From contig CM077666.1 in the NCBI GenBank assembly GCA_039707655.1, positions 241,582,166 through 241,646,165 on the forward strand: a stretch of 64,000 bases of DNA, written 5' to 3'. Made by a program: the position numbers and the translations under genes. The notes under the pieces were generated by a model that saw nothing but the letters and a program-made list of their open reading frames with translations, was not told the DNA's origin and ran no database searches. Origin of the DNA: Elymus sibiricus (Eukaryota > Streptophyta > Magnoliopsida > Poales > Poaceae). Each line of letters starts with the position of its first letter. The stretch's first letter is position 1. This document shows, one piece after another, positions 13,833 through 28,420 of this stretch.

Positions 13833-16353
13833 ATGGACAGGCCGAGCACTTCTATCAACCCCCTCTTCGATGAGCAAGAAGAAGCACCGAACGACTACGT
13901 CACCAAGGCTCACCTCTTTGGCGTCCAATGAGCATTACATCAAGGGAGCGAAGCATTGGGTGAACGCATCGAACAACTGGCCTCCGACTTTCGACAAACC
14001 CTTGATGACAAGCTACCATCTCAAATGGAAGAGTTCCGGACCATGATGCTCAACCGTGATTCTTCCACTTCGTCGTCATCAAGATCAAGACAGCGCCATT
14101 CGAGCCGACACTCTTCGGACACTTCTTCGGATGCAAGTCTTCCACGAGCACACTCTCATCGTCCTCAAGCACATGACGACCTGCAAGCTTCAAGAAACCC
14201 ATTCCATGTCAATGGTTTGCAAGACCGACTTCGAGAGCGCGAACGACAACACCGACAAGCACAAGCCAACGGGAACCAAGATCAAGTTCCACAACGCCAA
14301 CGTCACGTGCACCAAGACGACGTCACCCTACACCAAGAACGACATCGTCGTGAGGAGCAAGCGCTTGAAGCTCAACGTGCCCTACGCGAATCAACTCGCA
14401 ACGTCGCCGAACGCAACCACCGTGTGCGTGAACAAGAAGAAGCCGCACGACTTGAGGAGCGCCAAGAGATGCGGAACCGTGCACGAATCCCAAGGCCACC
14501 ACGTCAAGTCAATCAAGATGAACACGACGAGGATGAGCTAGAAGATCAACCTCCACGGCACGAGCGTCATCGCAACCGCCACCAACGCAATGAGGAGCGC
14601 TACGGCAAGCTCAAGTTCACCATGCCTAAATTCTCCGGTGGAAATGATCCCGAAGAATACCTTTCATGGGCGTTGAAGGTCGACAAGATATTTCGCCTTC
14701 ACAACTACGATGAAGAAAAGAAGATCGCCATGGCATCTCTCGAGTTCCAAGACTATGTTCTCATTTGGTGGGAGCAAGTGATCGCAAGGCATCAAGAGAA
14801 GGGCGAGCCACCCATCGCGACTTGGGATCAAATGAAGGATGTCATGCGAGCTCGTTTTATGCCCACACACTATAGCCGCGACCTCTTCAAGAAACTACAA
14901 CTCCTCAAGCAAGGCACCAAGTCGGTTGAAGCATACTACCAAGAGATGGAAATTGCAATGATACGAGCCAACGTCAAGGAAGATGATGAACAAACAATGC
15001 GCGTTTCTTGAATGGCCTCAACCATCCCATCAAGAAGATAGCGGATTTCCAACCGTACTCCAACCTCCTCGAGCTAGTACACCAAGCAACCAAAGCGGAG
15101 CGACAAGTACAAGAAGACTACAAGTACTCCAAGTTCTCTTCCAAGGCCTACGGTTCATACACTCAAGCCTCAACGACTTCCACAACTCCTTCCACGACTC
15201 GAGCTACACCAAGTACCGGCGACAAGTCAAGCTCAAAGCAACAAACGACATCTTCGAGTCGTCTTCCTCCTACTACAAGCAACTCCAAGCCAAGAGCTTC
15301 GTCATCAACAACTCTTATGGATGCCAACAAGACAAGTGACATCCAGTGCTTCACTTGCAAGGGCCGAGGCCACAAGTCCTTCGAGTGTCCAACTCGACGC
15401 ACAATGATCATGAACGACGACGGCACCTACGATTCTATGAGTGAAGATGAAATGGCAGCCATCGAGCAAGTGGCCATGCACCGCTAAGTGAATGAAGCAG
15501 AAGATGATCAAGCGTTTTGCGACAATGATTCGAGCCCCTTTCTTGTTGTTTCCAAGGTCTTGACGCTTCAACAACATCAAGATGAAGACCAACGTTGCCA
15601 CATCTTCCATACCAAAGCGGGTATCCAAGGACGTTCCGTCAAGGTCATCATCGACGGCGGAAGTTGCCACAACTTGGCAAGTGAAGAATTATGCTCCAAG
15701 CTACAATTGGTCAAGAAGAAGCACTCTCACCCCTACAAGGTCCAATGGCTTAGCGACTCCGGAACACTTCAACTGGAGCACACCGTCCAAGTGTCCTTCA
15801 AGATTGGCGCCTACGAAGACAACTTAGAGTTTGATGTGGTTCCTATGTCCGTGTGCCATCTCCTAATTGGACGACCGTGGCAATTTGACCGAGGCATCAC
15901 CCACCATGGACGGACAAATCAATATAGTTTCAAGATGAAGGGCAAGGAGTTCATACTTCGACCAATGACACCAAGTCAAGTCACCGCGGACAAGCAAGCA
16001 TCTACCCATCGTGGAGAGAAAAGTGAGCGAGTGAGCCACCAAAAAGAGAGTGAGAGCCACAAGCCAAACATGAGTGACTCCACGATGCGTGACAAGAGAC
16101 ATCTAGTTCTTCTAGCCACCAAATGAGACTTGAGGGATGTGAGTGAGAGCCCATCAAGTGTTCTTCACTTTGTACTTGTGTGCAAAGATGAAGTGGTGCG
16201 GACTAATACTTCACAACATCTTCCTTTGGTATTGTCTCATTTATTGCAGGAATTCGCGGACGTGTTTCCCAATGAGCTACCTCCCGGACTTCCTCCACTC
16301 CGCGGAATCAAACACCGCGTCGACCTCATCCCCGGTGCACCACTACCGAACAA
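13833..16353 (+). pseudogene. Array unit 5 (13437-16353): copy of unit 3 type
   Basis: This lies 5,833 bp downstream of unit 3 and is identical to it in translation. Gag is open from 13956 to 15011 and ends with the MRVS frameshift (deletion near 14998). The frame resumes at 15008, with TAA at 15485-15487 and TGA at 16124-16126. With unit 4 it makes up the second copy of the dimer. Confidence 0.85.
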
Positions 16354-16749
16354 TCGTGCTAGCATCTCTCTAGTGTTGTGCAACAAGAGCATTTTCCGTG
16401 GATTCCACATTTTGAGCTCATTCCTTGGTTGCACGACCTCATTTATCTATCTGTGCGTGTGTTTCCGTGTATTACATATTGCTATTGGTCTACTCGTTAC
16501 ACTTGCGAACTTGTGAATCTTTTTCAACATTATTGATATCTTACTTGCAATTGCAGAAATTTTGTGCCACCTTCCTAACCAAACTCCTCCAAAAGCTTTA
16601 CTTGTGTAGGTGTGAGATTGACTCGATCCGGTACCAATTGCACTATTTCCATAATACCATATTGGGTGATCATTGATCCATCGTCAACATCGGATAAGGT
16701 ACATTGGTCTAGTTCGTTTCTTTCTTCCACTAACACTTGTTTGAGAATC

Positions 16750-19269
16750 ATGGACAGGTCGAGCACTTCTATCAACCCCCTGTTCGATGAGCAAGAAGAA
16801 GCACCGAACGACTACGTCACCAAGGCTCACCTCTTTGGCGTCCAATGAGCATTACATCAAGAGAGCGAAGCATTGGGCGAACGCATCGAACAACTGGCCT
16901 CCGACTTTCGACAAACCCTTGATGACAAGCTACCATCTCAAATGGAGGAGTTCCGGACCATGATGCTCACCGTGATTCTTCCACTTCGTCGTCATCAAGA
17001 TCAAGACGGCGCCATTCGAGCCGACACTCTTCGGACACTTCTTCGGATGCAAGTCTTCCACGAGAACACTCTCATCGTCCTCAAGCACATGACGACCGGC
17101 AAGCTTCAAGAAACCCATTCCATGGCAATGGTTTGCAAGACCGACTTCGAGAGCGCGAACGACAACACCGACAAGCACAAGCCAACGGGAACCAAGATCA
17201 AGTTCCACAATGCCAACGTCACGTGCACCAAGACGACGTCGCCCTACACCAAGAACGACATCGTTGTGAGGAGCAAGCGCTTGAAGCTCAACGCGCCCTA
17301 CGTGAATCAACTCGCAACGTCGCCGAGCACAACCACCATGCGCGCGAATAAGAAGAAGCCGCACGACTTGAGGAGCGCCAAGAGATGCGGAACCATGCAC
17401 GAATCCCAAGGCCACCACGTCAAGTCAATCAAGATGAACACGACGAGGATGAGCTAGAAGATCAACCTCCACGGCACGAGCGTCATCGCAACCGCCGCCA
17501 ACGCAATGAGGAGCGCTACGGCAAGCTCAAGTTCACCATGCCTAAATTCTCCGATGGAAATGATCCCGAAGAATACCTTTCATGGGCGTTGAAGGTCGAC
17601 AAGATATTTCGCCTTCACAACTACGATGAAGAAAAGAAGATCGCCATGGCATCTCTCCAGTTCCAAGACTATGTTCTCATTTGGTGGGAGCAAGTGATCG
17701 CAAGGCGTCAAGAGAAGGGCGAGCCACCCATCGCGACTTGGGATCAAATGAAGGATGTCATGCGAGCTCGTTTTATGCCCACACACTATAGCCGCGCCTC
17801 TTCAAGAAACTACAACTCCTCAAGCAAGGCACCAAGTCGGTTGAAGCATACTACCAAGAGATGGAAATTGCAATGATACGAGCCAACGTCAAGGAAGATG
17901 ACGAACAAACAATGGCGCGTTTCTTGAATGGCCTCAACCATCCCATCAAGAAGATAGCGGACTTCCAACCGTACTCCAACCTCCTCGAGCTAGTACACCA
18001 AGCAACCAAAGCGGAGCGACAAGTACAAGAAGACTACAAGTACTCCAAGTTCTCTTCCAAGGCCTACGGTTCATACACTCAAGCCTCAACGACTTCCACA
18101 ACTCCTTCCACGACTCGAGCTACACCAAGTACCGGCGACAAGTCAATCTCAAAGCAACAAACGACATCTTCGAGTCGTCTTCCTCCTACTACAAGCAACT
18201 CCAAGCCAAGAGCTTCGTCATCAACAACTCCTATGGATGCCAACAAGACAAGTGACATCCAGTGCTTCACTTGCAAGGGCCGAGGCCACAAGTCCTTCGA
18301 GTGTCCAACTCGACGCACAATGATCATGAACGACGACGGCACCTACGATTCTATGAGTGAAGATGAAATGGCAGCCATCGAGCAAGTGGCCATGCACCGC
18401 CAAGTGAATGAAGAAGAAGATGATCAAGCGTTTTGCGACAATGATTCGAGCCCCGCTCTTGTTGTTTCCAAGGTCTTGACGCTTCAACAACATGAAGATG
18501 AAGACCAACGTTTCCACATCTTCCATACCAAAGCGGGTATCCAAGGACGTTCCGTCAAGGTCATCATCGACGGCGGAAGTTGCCACAACTTGGCAAGTGA
18601 AGAATTATGCTCCAAGCTACAATTGGTCAAGAAGAAGCACTCTCGCCCCTACAAGGTCCAATGGCTTAGCGACTCCGGAACACTTCAAGTGGAGCACACC
18701 GTCCAAGTGTCCTTCAAGATTGGCGCCTACGAAGACAACTTAGAGTTTGATGTGGTTCCTATGTCCGTGTGCCATATCCTACTTGGACGACCGTGGCAAT
18801 TTGACCGAGGCGTCACCCACCATGGACGGACAAATCAATATAGTTTCAAGATGAAGGGCAAGGAGTTCATACTTCGACCAATGACACCAAGTCAAGTCAC
18901 CGCGGACAAGCAAGCATCTACCCATCGTGGAGAGAAAAGTGAGCGAGTGAGCCACCAAAAAGAGAGTGAGAGCCACAAGCCAAACATGAGTGACTCCACG
19001 ATGCGTGACAAGAGACATCTAGTTCTTCTAGCCACCAAAAGAGACTTGAGGGATGTGAGTGAGAGCCCATCAAGTGTTCTTCACTTTGTACTTGTGTGCA
19101 AAGATGAAGTGGTGCGGACTAATACTTCACAACATCTTCCTTTGGTATTGTCTCATTTATTGCAGGAATTCGTGGACGTGTTTCCCAATGAGCTACCTCC
19201 CGGACTTCCTCCACTCCGTGGAATCAAACACCGCGTCGACCTCATCCCCGGTGCACCACTACCGAACAA
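16750..19269 (+). pseudogene. Array unit 6 (16354-19269): third copy of unit 2 type
   Basis: This lies 11,666 bp downstream of unit 2 with the same two deletions (near 16969 and 17796) and the open frame 17861-19432. It is not a perfect copy: near 17013 the peptide reads GAIRADT, where units 2 and 4 have GAFRADT. So the three dimers have begun to diverge, which makes a pure assembly duplication less likely. Confidence 0.85.
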
Positions 19270-19665
19270 TCGTGCTAGCATCTCTCTAGTGTTGTGCAAC
19301 AAGAGCATTTTCCGTGGATTCCACATTTTGAGCTCATTCCTTGGTTGCACGACCTCATTTTTCTATCCGTGCGTGTGTTTCCGTGTATTACATATTGCTA
19401 TTGGTCTACTCGTTACACTTGCGAACTTGTGAATCTTTTTCAACATTATTGATATCTTACTTGCAATTGCAGAAATTTTGTGACACCTTCCTAACCAAAC
19501 TCCTCCAAAAGCTTTACTTGTGTAGGTGTGAGATTGACTCGATCCGGTACCAATTGCACTATTTCCATAATACCATATTGGGTGATCATTGATCCATCGT
19601 CAACATCGGATAAGGTACATTGGTCTAATTCATTTCTTTCTTCCACTAACACTTGTTTGAGAATC

Positions 19666-22186
19666 ATGGACAGGCCGAGCACTTCTATCAACCCCCTCTT
19701 CGATGAGCAAGAAGAAGCACCGAACGACTACGTCACCAAGGCTCACCTCTTTGGCGTCCAATGAGCATTACATCAAGGGAGCGAAGCATTGGGTGAACGC
19801 ATCGAACAACTGGCCTCCGACTTTCGACAAACCCTTGATGACAAGCTACCATCTCAAATGGAAGAGTTCCGGACCATGATGCTCAACCGTGATTCTTCCA
19901 CTTCGTCGTCATCAAGATCAAGACAGCGCCATTCGAGCCGACACTCTTCGGACACTTCTTCGGATGCAAGTCTTCCACGAGCACACTCTCATCGTCCTCA
20001 AGCACATGACGACCTGCAAGCTTCAAGAAACCCATTCCATGTCAATGGTTTGCAAGACCGACTTCGAGAGCGCGAACGACAACACCGACAAGCACAAGCC
20101 AACGGGAACCAAGATCAAGTTCCACAACGCCAACGTCACGTGCACCAAGACGACGTCACCCTACACCAAGAACGACATCGTCGTGAGGAGCAAGCGCTTG
20201 AAGCTCAACGTGCCCTACGCGAATCAACTCGCAACGTCGCCGAACGCAACCACCGTGTGCGTGAACAAGAAGAAGCCGCACGACTTGAGGAGCGCCAAGA
20301 GATGCGGAACCGTGCACGAATCCCAAGGCCACCACGTCAAGTCAATCAAGATGAACACGACGAGGATGAGCTAGAAGATCAACCTCCACGGCACGAGCGT
20401 CATCGCAACCGCCACCAACGCAATGAGGAGCGCTACGGCAAGCTCAAGTTCACCATGCCTAAATTCTCCGGTGGAAATGATCCCGAAGAATACCTTTCAT
20501 GGGCGTTGAAGGTCGACAAGATATTTCGCCTTCACAACTACGATGAAGAAAAGAAGATCGCCATGGCATCTCTCGAGTTCCAAGACTATGTTCTCATTTG
20601 GTGGGAGCAAGTGATCGCAAGGCATCAAGAGAAGGGCGAGCCACCCATCGCGACTTGGGATCAAATGAAGGATGTCATGCGAGCTCGTTTTATGCCCACA
20701 CACTATAGCCGCGACCTCTTCAAGAAACTACAACTCCTCAAGCAAGGCACCAAGTCGGTTGAAGCATACTACCAAGAGATGGAAATTGCAATGATACGAG
20801 CCAACGTCAAGGAAGATGATGAACAAACAATGCGCGTTTCTTGAATGGCCTCAACCATCCCATCAAGAAGATAGCGGATTTCCAACCGTACTCCAACCTC
20901 CTCGAGCTAGTACACCAAGCAACCAAAGCGGAGCGACAAGTACAAGAAGACTACAAGTACTCCAAGTTCTCTTCCAAGTCCTACAGTTCATACACTCAAG
21001 CCTCAACGACTTCCACAACTCCTTCCACGACTCGAGCTACACCAAGTACCGGCGACAAGTCAAGCTCAAAGCAACAAACGACATCTTCGAGTCGTCTTCC
21101 TCCTACTACAAGCAACTCCAAGCCAAGAGCTTCGTCATCAACAACTCTTATGGATGCCAACAAGACAAGTGACATCCAGTGCTTCACTTGCAAGGGCCGA
21201 GGCCACAAGTCCTTCGAGTGTCCAACTCGATGCACAATGATCATAAACGACGACGGCACCTATGATTCTATGAGTGAAGATGAAATGGCAGCCATCGAGC
21301 AAGTGGCCATGCACCGCCAAGTGAATGAAGAAGAAGATGATCAAGCGTTTTGCGACAATGATTCGAGCCCCGCTCTTGTTGTTTCCAAGGTCTTGACGCT
21401 TCAGCAACATCAAGATGAAGACCAACGTTGCCACATCTTCCATACCAAAGCGGGTATCCAAGGACGTTCCGTCAAGGTCATCATCGACGGCGGAAGTTGC
21501 CACAACTTGGCAAGTGAAGAATTATGCTCCAAGCTACAATTGGTCAAGAAGAAGCACTCTCGCCCCTACAAGTCCCAATGGCTTAGCGACTCCGGAACAC
21601 TTCAAGTGGAGCATACTGTCCAAGTGTCCTTCAAGATTGGCGCCTACGAAGACAACTTAGAGTTTGATGTGGTTTCTATGTCCGTGTGCCATCTCCTACT
21701 TGGACGACCGTGGCAATTTGACCGAGGCGTCACCCACCATGGACGGACAAATCAATATAGTTTCAAGATGAAGGGCAAGGAGTTCATACTTCGACCAATG
21801 ACACCAAGTCAAGTCACCGCGGACAAGCAAGCATCTACCCATCGTGGAGAGAAAAGTGAGCGAGTGAGCCACCAAAAAGAGAGTGAGAGCCACAAGCCAA
21901 ACATGAGTGACTCCACGATGCGTGACAAGAGACATCTAGTTCTTCTAGCCACCAAAAGAGACTTGAGGGATGTGAGTGAGAGCCCATCAAGTGTTCTTCA
22001 CTTTGTACTTGTGTGCAAAGATGAAGTGGTGCGGACTAATACTTCACAACATCTTCCTTTGGTATTGTCTCATTTATTGCAGGAATTCGCGGACGTGTTT
22101 CCCAATGAGCTACCTCCCGGACTTCCTAAACTCCGCGGAATCAAACACCGCGTCGACCTCATCCCCGGTGCACCACTACCGAACAA
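19666..22186 (+). pseudogene. Array unit 7 (19270-22186): chimeric unit joining two repeat types
   Basis: The first part is unit 3 type, open from 19789 to the MRVS frameshift at 20844. From about 20970 it switches to the type of units 8 and 9: SSKSYSSYTQ, no TAA after VAMHR, SQWLSD for VQWLSD, VVSMSV for VVPMSV and PGLPKLRG for PGLPPLRG. The frame 20841-22349 is therefore open from the gag core end to the leader tail. The mosaic marks a past crossover or conversion between unit types within the gag C-terminal region. RCTMIIND is private to this copy. Confidence 0.85.
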
Positions 22187-22582
22187 TCGTGCTAGCTTCT
22201 CTCTAGTGTTGTGGAACAAGAGCATTTTCCGTGGATTCCACATTTTGAGCTCATTCCTTGGTTGCACGACCCCATTTATCTATCCGTGCGTGTGTTTCCG
22301 TGTATTACATATTGCTATTGGTCTACTCGTTACACTTGCGAACTTGTGAATCTTTTTCAACATTATTGATATCTTACTTGCAATTGCAGAAATTTTGTGA
22401 CACCTTCCTAACCAAACTCCTCCAAAAGCTTTACTTGTGTAGGTGTGAGATTGACTCGATCCGGTACCAATTGCACTATTTCCATAATACCATATTGGGT
22501 GATCATTGATCCATCGTCAACATCGGATAAGGTACATTGGTCTAGTTCGTTTCTTTCTTCCACTAACACTTGTTTGAGAATC

Positions 22583-25105
22583 ATGGACAGGCCGAGCACT
22601 TCTATCAACCCACTCTTCGATGAGCTAGAAGAAGCACCGAACGACTATGTCACCAAGGCTCACCTCTTTGGCGTCCAATGAGCATTACATCAAGGGAGCG
22701 AAACATTGGGCGAACGCATCGAACAACTGGCCTCCGACTTTCGACAAACCCTTGATGACAAGCTACCATCTCAAATGGAAGAGTTCCGGACCATGATGCT
22801 CAACCGTGATTCTTCCACTTCGTCGTCATCAAGATCAAGACGGCGCCATTCGAGCCGACACTCTTCGGACACTTCTTCGGATGCAAGTCTTCCACGAGCA
22901 CACTCTCATCGTCCTCAAGCACATGACGACCGGCAAGCTTCAAGAAACCCATTCCATGGCAATGGTTTGCAAGACCGACTTCGAGAGCGCGAACGACAAC
23001 ACCGACAAGCACAAGCCAACGGGAACCAAGATCAAGTTCCACAACGCCAACGTCACGTGCACCAAGACGACGACGCCCTACACCAAGAACGACATCGTCG
23101 TGAGGAGCAAGCGCTTGAAGCTCAACGTGCCCTACGCGAATCAACTCGCAACGTCGCCGAACGCAACCACCGTGTGCGCGAACAAGAGGAAGCCGCACGA
23201 CTTGAGGAGCGCCAAGAGATGTGGAACCATGCACGAATCCCAAGGCCACCACGTCAAGTCAATCAAGATGAACACGACGAGGATGAGATAGAGGATCAAC
23301 CTCCACGGCACGAGCATCATCGCAACCGCCGCCAACGCAATGAGGAGCGATACGGCAAGCTCAAGTTCACCATGCCTTAATTCTCCGGTGGAAATGATCC
23401 CGAAGAATACCTTTCATGGGCGTTGAAGGTCGACAAGATATTTCGCCTTCACAACTACGATGAAGAAAAGAAGATCGCCATGGCATCTCTCGAGTTCCAA
23501 GACTATGTTCTTTATTTGGTGGGAGCAAGTGATCGCAAGGCGTCAAGAGAAGGGCGAGCCACCCATCGCGACTTGGGATCAAATGAAGGATGTCATGCGA
23601 GCTCGTTTTATGCCCACACACTATAGCCGCGACCTCTTCAAGAAACTACAACTCCTCAAGCAAGGCACCAAGTCGGTTGAAGCATACTACCAAGAGATGG
23701 AAATTGCAATGATACGAGCCAACGTCAAGGAAGATGATGAACAAACAATGGCGCGTTTCTTGAATGGCCTCAACCATCCCATCAAGAAGATAGCGGACTT
23801 CCAACCGTACTCCAACCTCCTCGAGCTAGTACCCCAAGCAACCAAAGCGGAGCGACAAGTACAAGAAGACTACAAGTACTCCAAGTTCTCTTCCAAGGCC
23901 TACGGTTCATACACTCAAGCCTCAACGACTTCCACAACTCCTTCCACGACTCGAGCTACACCAAGTACCGGCGACAAGTCAAGCTCAAAGCAACAAACGA
24001 CATCTTCGAGTCGTCTTCCTCCTACTACAAGCAACTCCAAGCCAAGAGCTTCGTCATCAACAACTCCTATGGATGCCAACAAGACAAGTGACATCCAGTG
24101 CTTCACTTGCAAGGACCGAGGCCACAAGTCCTTCGAGTGTCCAACTCGACGCACAATGATCATGAACGACGACGGCACCTACGATTCTATGAGTGAAGAT
24201 GAAATGGCAGCCATCGAGCAAGTGGCCATGCACCGCCAAGTGAATGAAGAAGAAGATGATCAAGCGTTTTGCGACAATGATTCGAGCCCCGCTCTTGTTG
24301 TTTCCAAGGTCTTGACGCTTCAACAACATCAAGATGAAGACCAACGTTGCCACATCTTCCATACCAAAGCGGGTATCCAAGGACGTTCCGTCAAGGTCAT
24401 CATCGACGGCGGAAGTTGCCACAACTTGGCAAGTGAAGAATTATGCTCGAAGCTACAATTGGTCAGGAAGAAGCACTCTCGCCCCTACAAGTCCCAATGG
24501 CTTAGCGACTCCGGAACACTTCAAGTGGAGCACACTGTCCAAGTGTCCTTCAAGATTGGCGCCTACGAAGACAACTTAGAGTTTGATGTGGTTTCTATGT
24601 CCGTGTGCCATCTCCTACTTGGACGACCGTGGCAATTTGACCGAGGCGTCACCCACCATGGACGGACAAATCAATATAGTTTCAAGATGAAGGGCAAGGA
24701 GTTCATACTTCGACCAATGACACCAAGTCAAGTCACCGCGGACAAGCAAGCATCTACCCATCGTGGAGAGAAAAGTGAGCGAGTGAGCCACCAAAAAGAG
24801 AGTGAGAGCCACAAGCCAAACATGAGTGACTCCACGATGCGTGACAAGAGACATCTAGTTCTTCTAGCCACCAAAAGAGACTTGAGGGATGTGAGTGAGA
24901 GCCCATCAAGTGTTCTTCACTTTGTACTTGTGTGCAAAGATGAAGTGGTGCGGACTAATACTTCACAACATCTTCCTTTGGTATTGTCTCATTTATTGCA
25001 GGAATTCGCGGACGTGTTTCCCAATGAGCTACCTCCCGGACTTCCTAAACTCCGCGGAATCAAACACCGCGTCGACCTCATCCCCGGTGCACCACTACCG
25101 AACAA
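22583..25105 (+). pseudogene. Array unit 8 (22187-25105): gag with stop at start of core
   Basis: This unit is 2,919 bp. The upstream gag part (22706-23380) is open through the Gln/Arg-rich region but ends at TAA 23378-23380, immediately after KLKFTMP, where other units continue KFSGGND. An insertion near 23511 (ttctttattt for ttctcattt) shifts the core frame, and 23460-25268 is open in the correct frame from IWWEQVIARR onward. The zinc knuckle has Asp for Gly (CFTCKDRGHKSFEC), which keeps the CCHC residues. MWNHARIP and DEIEDQ are shared with units 9 and 11. Confidence 0.85.
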
Positions 25106-25501
25106 TCGTGCTAGCTTCTCTCTAGTGTTGTGGAACAAGAGCATTTTCCGTGGATTCCACATTTTGAGCTCATTCCTTGGTTGCACGACCCCATTTATCT
25201 ATCCGTGCGTGTGTTTCCGTGTATTACATATTGCTATTGGTCTACTCGTTACACTTGCGAACTTGTGAATCTTTTTCAACATTATTGATATCTTACTTGC
25301 AATTGCAGAAATTTTGTGACACCTTCCTAACCAAACTCCTCCAAAAGCTTTACTTGTGTAGGTGTGAGATTGACTCGATCCGGTACCAATTGCACTATTT
25401 CCATAATACCATATTGGGTGATCATTGATCCATCGTCAACATCGGATAAGGTACATTGGTCTAGTTCGTTTCTTTCTTCCACTAACACTTGTTTGAGAAT
25501 C

Positions 25502-28024
25502 ATGGACAGGCCGAGCACTTCTATCAACCCACTCTTCGATGAGCTAGAAGAAGCACCGAACGACTATGTCACCAAGGCTCACCTCTTTGGCGTCCAATGA
25601 GCATTACATCAAGGGAGCGAAACATTGGGCGAACGCATCGAACAACTGGCCTCCGACTTTCGACAAACCCTTGATGACAAGCTACCATCTCAAATGGAAG
25701 AGTTCCGGACCATGATGCTCAACCGTGATTCTTCCACTTCGTCGTCATCAAGATCAAGACGGCGCCATTCGAGCCGACACTCTTCGGACACTTCTTCGGA
25801 TGCAAGTCTTCCACGAGCACACTCTCATCGTCCTCAAGCACATGACGACCGGCAAGCTTCAAGAAACCCATTCCATGGCAATGGTTTGCAAGACCGACTT
25901 CGAGAGCGCGAACGACAACACCGACAAGCACAAGCCAACGGGAACCAAGATCAAGTTCCACAACGCCAACGTCACGTGCACCAAGACGACGACGCCCTAC
26001 ACCAAGAACGACATCGTCGTGAGGAGCAAGCGCTTGAAGCTCAACGTGCCCTACGCGAATCAACTCGCAACGTCGCCGAACGCAACCACCGTGTGCGCGA
26101 ACAAGAGGAAGCCGCACGACTTGAGGAGCGCCAAGAGATGTGGAACCATGCACGAATCCCAAGGCCACCACGTCAAGTCAATCAAGATGAACACGACGAG
26201 GATGAGATAGAGGATCAACCTCCACGGCACGAGCATCATCGCAACCGCCGCCAACGCAATGAGGAGCGATACGGCAAGCTCAAGTTCACCATGCCTTAAT
26301 TCTCCGGTGGAAATGATCCCGAAGAATACCTTTCATGGGCGTTGAAGGTCGACAAGATATTTCGCCTTCACAACTACGATGAAGAAAAGAAGATCGCCAT
26401 GGCATCTCTCGAGTTCCAAGACTATGTTCTTTATTTGGTGGGAGCAAGTGATCGCAAGGCGTCAAGAGAAGGGCGAGCCACCCATCGCGACTTGGGATCA
26501 AATGAAGGATGTCATGCGAGCTCGTTTTATGCCCACACACTATAGCCGCGACCTCTTCAAGAAACTACAACTCCTCAAGCAAGGCACCAAGTCGGTTGAA
26601 GCATACTACCAAGAGATGGAAATTGCAATGATACGAGCCAACGTCAAGGAAGATGATGAACAAACAATGGCGCGTTTCTTGAATGGCCTCAACCATCCCA
26701 TCAAGAAGATAGCGGACTTCCAACCGTACTCCAACCTCCTCGAGCTAGTACCCCAAGCAACCAAAGCGGAGCGACAAGTACAAGAAGACTACAAGTACTC
26801 CAAGTTCTCTTCCAAGGCCTACGGTTCATACACTCAAGCCTCAACGACTTCCACAACTCCTTCCACGACTCGAGCTACACCAAGTACCGGCGACAAGTCA
26901 AGCTCAAAGCAACAAACGACATCTTCGAGTCGTCTTCCTCCTACTACAAGCAACTCCAAGCCAAGAGCTTCGTCATCAACAACTCCTATGGATGCCAACA
27001 AGACAAGTGACATCCAGTGCTTCACTTGCAAGGACCGAGGCCACAAGTCCTTCGAGTGTCCAACTCGACGCACAATGATCATGAACGACGACGGCACCTA
27101 CGATTCTATGAGTGAAGATGAAATGGCAGCCATCGAGCAAGTGGCCATGCACCGCCAAGTGAATGAAGAAGAAGATGATCAAGCGTTTTGCGACAATGAT
27201 TCGAGCCCCGCTCTTGTTGTTTCCAAGGTCTTGACGCTTCAACAACATCAAGATGAAGACCAACGTTGCCACATCTTCCATACCAAAGCGGGTATCCAAG
27301 GACGTTCCGTCAAGGTCATCATCGACGGCGGAAGTTGCCACAACTTGGCAAGTGAAGAATTATGCTCGAAGCTACAATTGGTCAGGAAGAAGCACTCTCG
27401 CCCCTACAAGTCCCAATGGCTTAGCGACTCCGGAACACTTCAAGTGGAGCACACTGTCCAAGTGTCCTTCAAGATTGGCGCCTACGAAGACAACTTAGAG
27501 TTTGATGTGGTTTCTATGTCCGTGTGCCATCTCCTACTTGGACGACCGTGGCAATTTGACCGAGGCGTCACCCACCATGGACGGACAAATCAATATAGTT
27601 TCAAGATGAAGGGCAAGGAGTTCATACTTCGACCAATGACACCAAGTCAAGTCACCGCGGACAAGCAAGCATCTACCCATCGTGGAGAGAAAAGTGAGCG
27701 AGTGAGCCACCAAAAAGAGAGTGAGAGCCACAAGCCAAACATGAGTGACTCCACGATGCGTGACAAGAGACATCTAGTTCTTCTAGCCACCAAAAGAGAC
27801 TTGAGGGATGTGAGTGAGAGCCCATCAAGTGTTCTTCACTTTGTACTTGTGTGCAAAGATGAAGTGGTGCGGACTAATACTTCACAACATCTTCCTTTGG
27901 TATTGTCTCATTTATTGCAGGAATTCGCGGACGTGTTTCCCAATGAGCTACCTCCCGGACTTCCTCCACTCCGCGGAATCAAACACCGCGTCGACCTCAT
28001 CCCCGGTGCACCACTACCGAACAA
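25502..28024 (+). pseudogene. Array unit 9 (25106-28024): near-identical duplicate of unit 8
   Basis: This lies 2,919 bp downstream of unit 8 with the same TAA (26297-26299), the same insertion near 26430 and the same CFTCKDRGHKSFEC knuckle. The difference I find is near the 3' end: PGLPPLRG here against PGLPKLRG in units 7 and 8. The long frame 26379-28187 spans gag core end, protease, RT N-terminus and leader tail. A recent one-unit duplication is the simplest reading. Confidence 0.85.
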
Positions 28025-28420
28025 TCGTGCTAGCTTCTCTCTAGTGTTGTGGAACAAGAGCATTTTCCGTGGATTCCACATTTTGAGCTCATTCCTTGGT
28101 TGCACGACCCCATTTATCTATCCGTGCGTGTGTTTCCGTGTATTACATATTGCTATTGGTCTACTCGTTACACTTGCGAACTTGTGAATCTTTTTCAACA
28201 TTATTGATATCTTACTTGCAATTGCAGAAATTTTGTGACACCTTCCTAACCAAACTCCTCCAAAAGCTTTACTTGTGTAGGTGTGAGATTGACTCGATCC
28301 GGTACCAATTGCACTATTTCCATAATACCATATTGGGTGATCATTGATCCATCGTCAACATCGGATAAGGTACATTGGTCTAGTTCGTTTCTTTCTTCCA
28401 CTAACACTTGTTTGAGAATC

